Both the position numbers and the translations under genes were made by a program. The notes under the pieces are model-generated. The model made no database searches and was not told the DNA's origin. It saw nothing but the letters and a program-made list of their open reading frames with translations. 6,923 nucleotides of DNA from an uncultured Pseudobdellovibrionaceae bacterium. GTDB lineage: Bacteria > Bdellovibrionota > Bdellovibrionia > Bdellovibrionales > JAMPXM01. Below, piece after piece: positions 5,917 through 6,923 of the stretch (positions within the stretch are counted from its first letter, which is position 1; every line of letters starts with the position of its first letter). The stretch spans positions 1 to 6,923 of the forward strand of contig CAKQVW010000151.1 of the NCBI GenBank assembly GCA_934277865.1, written 5' to 3'.

Positions 5917-6923
5917 CTCGCTATCTTTGAATAGGTCCCAGCAAGTTTAGATACTTCTCTACTCATTTCTTCTTGCAATGTCTTTGGCTCCAGGACTTCG
6001 GCGCTGGCGCCGAGGCCGAGGATCCAGCGGATGAGGTCGTCGTTGAGGCGGACTTCTAACGTGAAGCGGATACCGTCGACGGTGCGAACCGTGCGTTGTG
6101 AGGGGTGCCATTGGCGTTCTGCGATGTAAGACGCGATAGGCTCTTTGATTTGGATTTCGACTTTTGTGACTTCGCCCGCGCTGTAAACAGCGAGCGAATC
6201 TTTTTGAAAGTGATCGAAGTCAAAACCATTTGAGGTATACGCTTCGACACTCATCACTGCGCGCTTGATGCGAGAGACGGCGTAGGTTTTTAACGGGTGA
6301 CCTTCGGCGCCAAGATCTTTTGCGATGAGGTACACGCCGGAGTCGGCAAAGTAGAGCATCTCTGGACCAAGCTTTCGAGTGGCGACTTGGCCGGCGCGTG
6401 TGCCGCTTGTTGCGAGATAGTCGACTTCTAAGACATGGCCTTCGGCGCACGCTTGGTGAAGGGTGTCTAAGACTTCTCTTGGAACTTTGACTCCGTAAGC
6501 GGCGCGCGGCTTAAAGCCCATGTACGCGGAAAACTCTTGCATGGCTTTTTCGCCTTTTAGGCCTAAGAGCTTTTCGATTCTTGTGAACATGGGCGAGAGA
6601 ATCTCTTCCAAAGTGGTGCCGTCAAAGACGCGCATGGATTCGCGCGAGATCGCCAGAGCCAGGAGCTCGACATAACTAAACGCCACGTCTTTTGAAACGT
6701 GCGCCACGCGAGAGAGTTTGTACTTGGCGGGTTCTGTTGATTCGTCGAGTTCAAGAGGGATGAAGGCTTGTTCGATAGCTTTTAGGTCGCGGTACACGGT
6801 TTCTCGCGAGCAGCCGTGGCCTTCGTCATTGAGCTTGTTTAAGATCTCCCTCGCGCTTAAGCCTTGCTGATGGATCTCAAGATGATGAAGGATGCGCAAG
6901 ATTCTTGCGACCTGCCGGTTTCT
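5913..6923 (-). CDS. WYL-domain transcriptional regulator, 5'-truncated
   Basis: A DNA-binding regulator of the HTH-WYL-WCX family, visible for 336 codons. The frame is open to the right edge: the residues before the TTG at 6897-6899 read RNRQVARI and continue smoothly into LRILHHLE, the normal first helix of these proteins, so that TTG is not the start and a few codons lie outside. Numbered from the first visible residue, a winged helix-turn-helix spans about 1-65, with the recognition helix near SRETVYRDLKAIE (39-51). The WYL domain follows at roughly 160-235; the WYL triplet appears as VYL (197-199, in GVYLIAKD), with the conserved basic SRIKR segment after it. The C-terminal WCX extension (about 255-330) includes RWILGLGASAEVLEP. 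WYL domains bind ligands such as nucleic acid fragments, and members include defence regulators (BrxR, CapW) and general regulators. It converges on the other three genes and does not share a promoter with them in the window, so its target is unknown. Confidence 0.9.
   Translation of the reverse strand, partial: RNRQVARILRILHHLEIHQQGLSAREILNKLNDEGHGCSRETVYRDLKAIEQAFIPLELDESTEPAKYKLSRVAHVSKDVAFSYVELLALAISRESMRVFDGTTLEEILSPMFTRIEKLLGLKGEKAMQEFSAYMGFKPRAAYGVKVPREVLDTLHQACAEGHVLEVDYLATSGTRAGQVATRKLGPEMLYFADSGVYLIAKDLGAEGHPLKTYAVSRIKRAVMSVEAYTSNGFDFDHFQKDSLAVYSAGEVTKVEIQIKEPIASYIAERQWHPSQRTVRTVDGIRFTLEVRLNDDLIRWILGLGASAEVLEPKTLQEEMSREVSKLAGTYSKIAS

Overview
The window holds four protein genes. Three run rightwards: a 5'-truncated nucleotidyltransferase-like gene (1-468), a large superfamily 1 helicase-nuclease fusion (524-3637) and a 575-residue protein of no family I recognise (3807-5534). 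A fourth gene, a WYL-domain transcriptional regulator, runs leftwards from the right edge (5913-6923) and converges on them. Two of the four are cut by the window edges. The reading frames of the first and last gene stay open to the edge and carry recognisable family sequence there, so their real starts lie outside.

The organism is a bacterium, probably Gram-negative and of intermediate base composition. It uses TTG or GTG starts in places. The WYL regulator and the coding style do not contradict a deltaproteobacterial or Bdellovibrio-like host, but nothing here fixes the taxonomy.

Layout: gene 1 and the helicase are 55 bases apart with no obvious terminator between them and are probably co-transcribed. 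The helicase and the 575-residue gene are separated by 169 bases that hold a perfect 8-bp hairpin just after the helicase stop, an extended -10-like motif and a good GGAGG ribosome binding site. From 5535 to 5912 there is no convincing gene, but the stretch is rich in inverted repeats, including a nested hairpin of about 53 nt.

Working hypothesis: this is part of a defence or mobile-DNA island. An AbiEii/DUF6036-type nucleotidyltransferase, a helicase fused to a Vsr/DUF559-like nuclease, and an unknown protein with a possible nuclease-like D...HxK...Q signature at its C-terminus stand together on one strand, and WYL proteins often regulate such loci. The helicase-nuclease layout recalls the Hhe-type (DUF4011-helicase-Vsr) defence proteins, but this one is shorter and I do not recognise DUF4011 at its N-terminus. 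Whether the helicase and the 575-residue protein form one undescribed system is an inference that conserved neighbourhood data would test.
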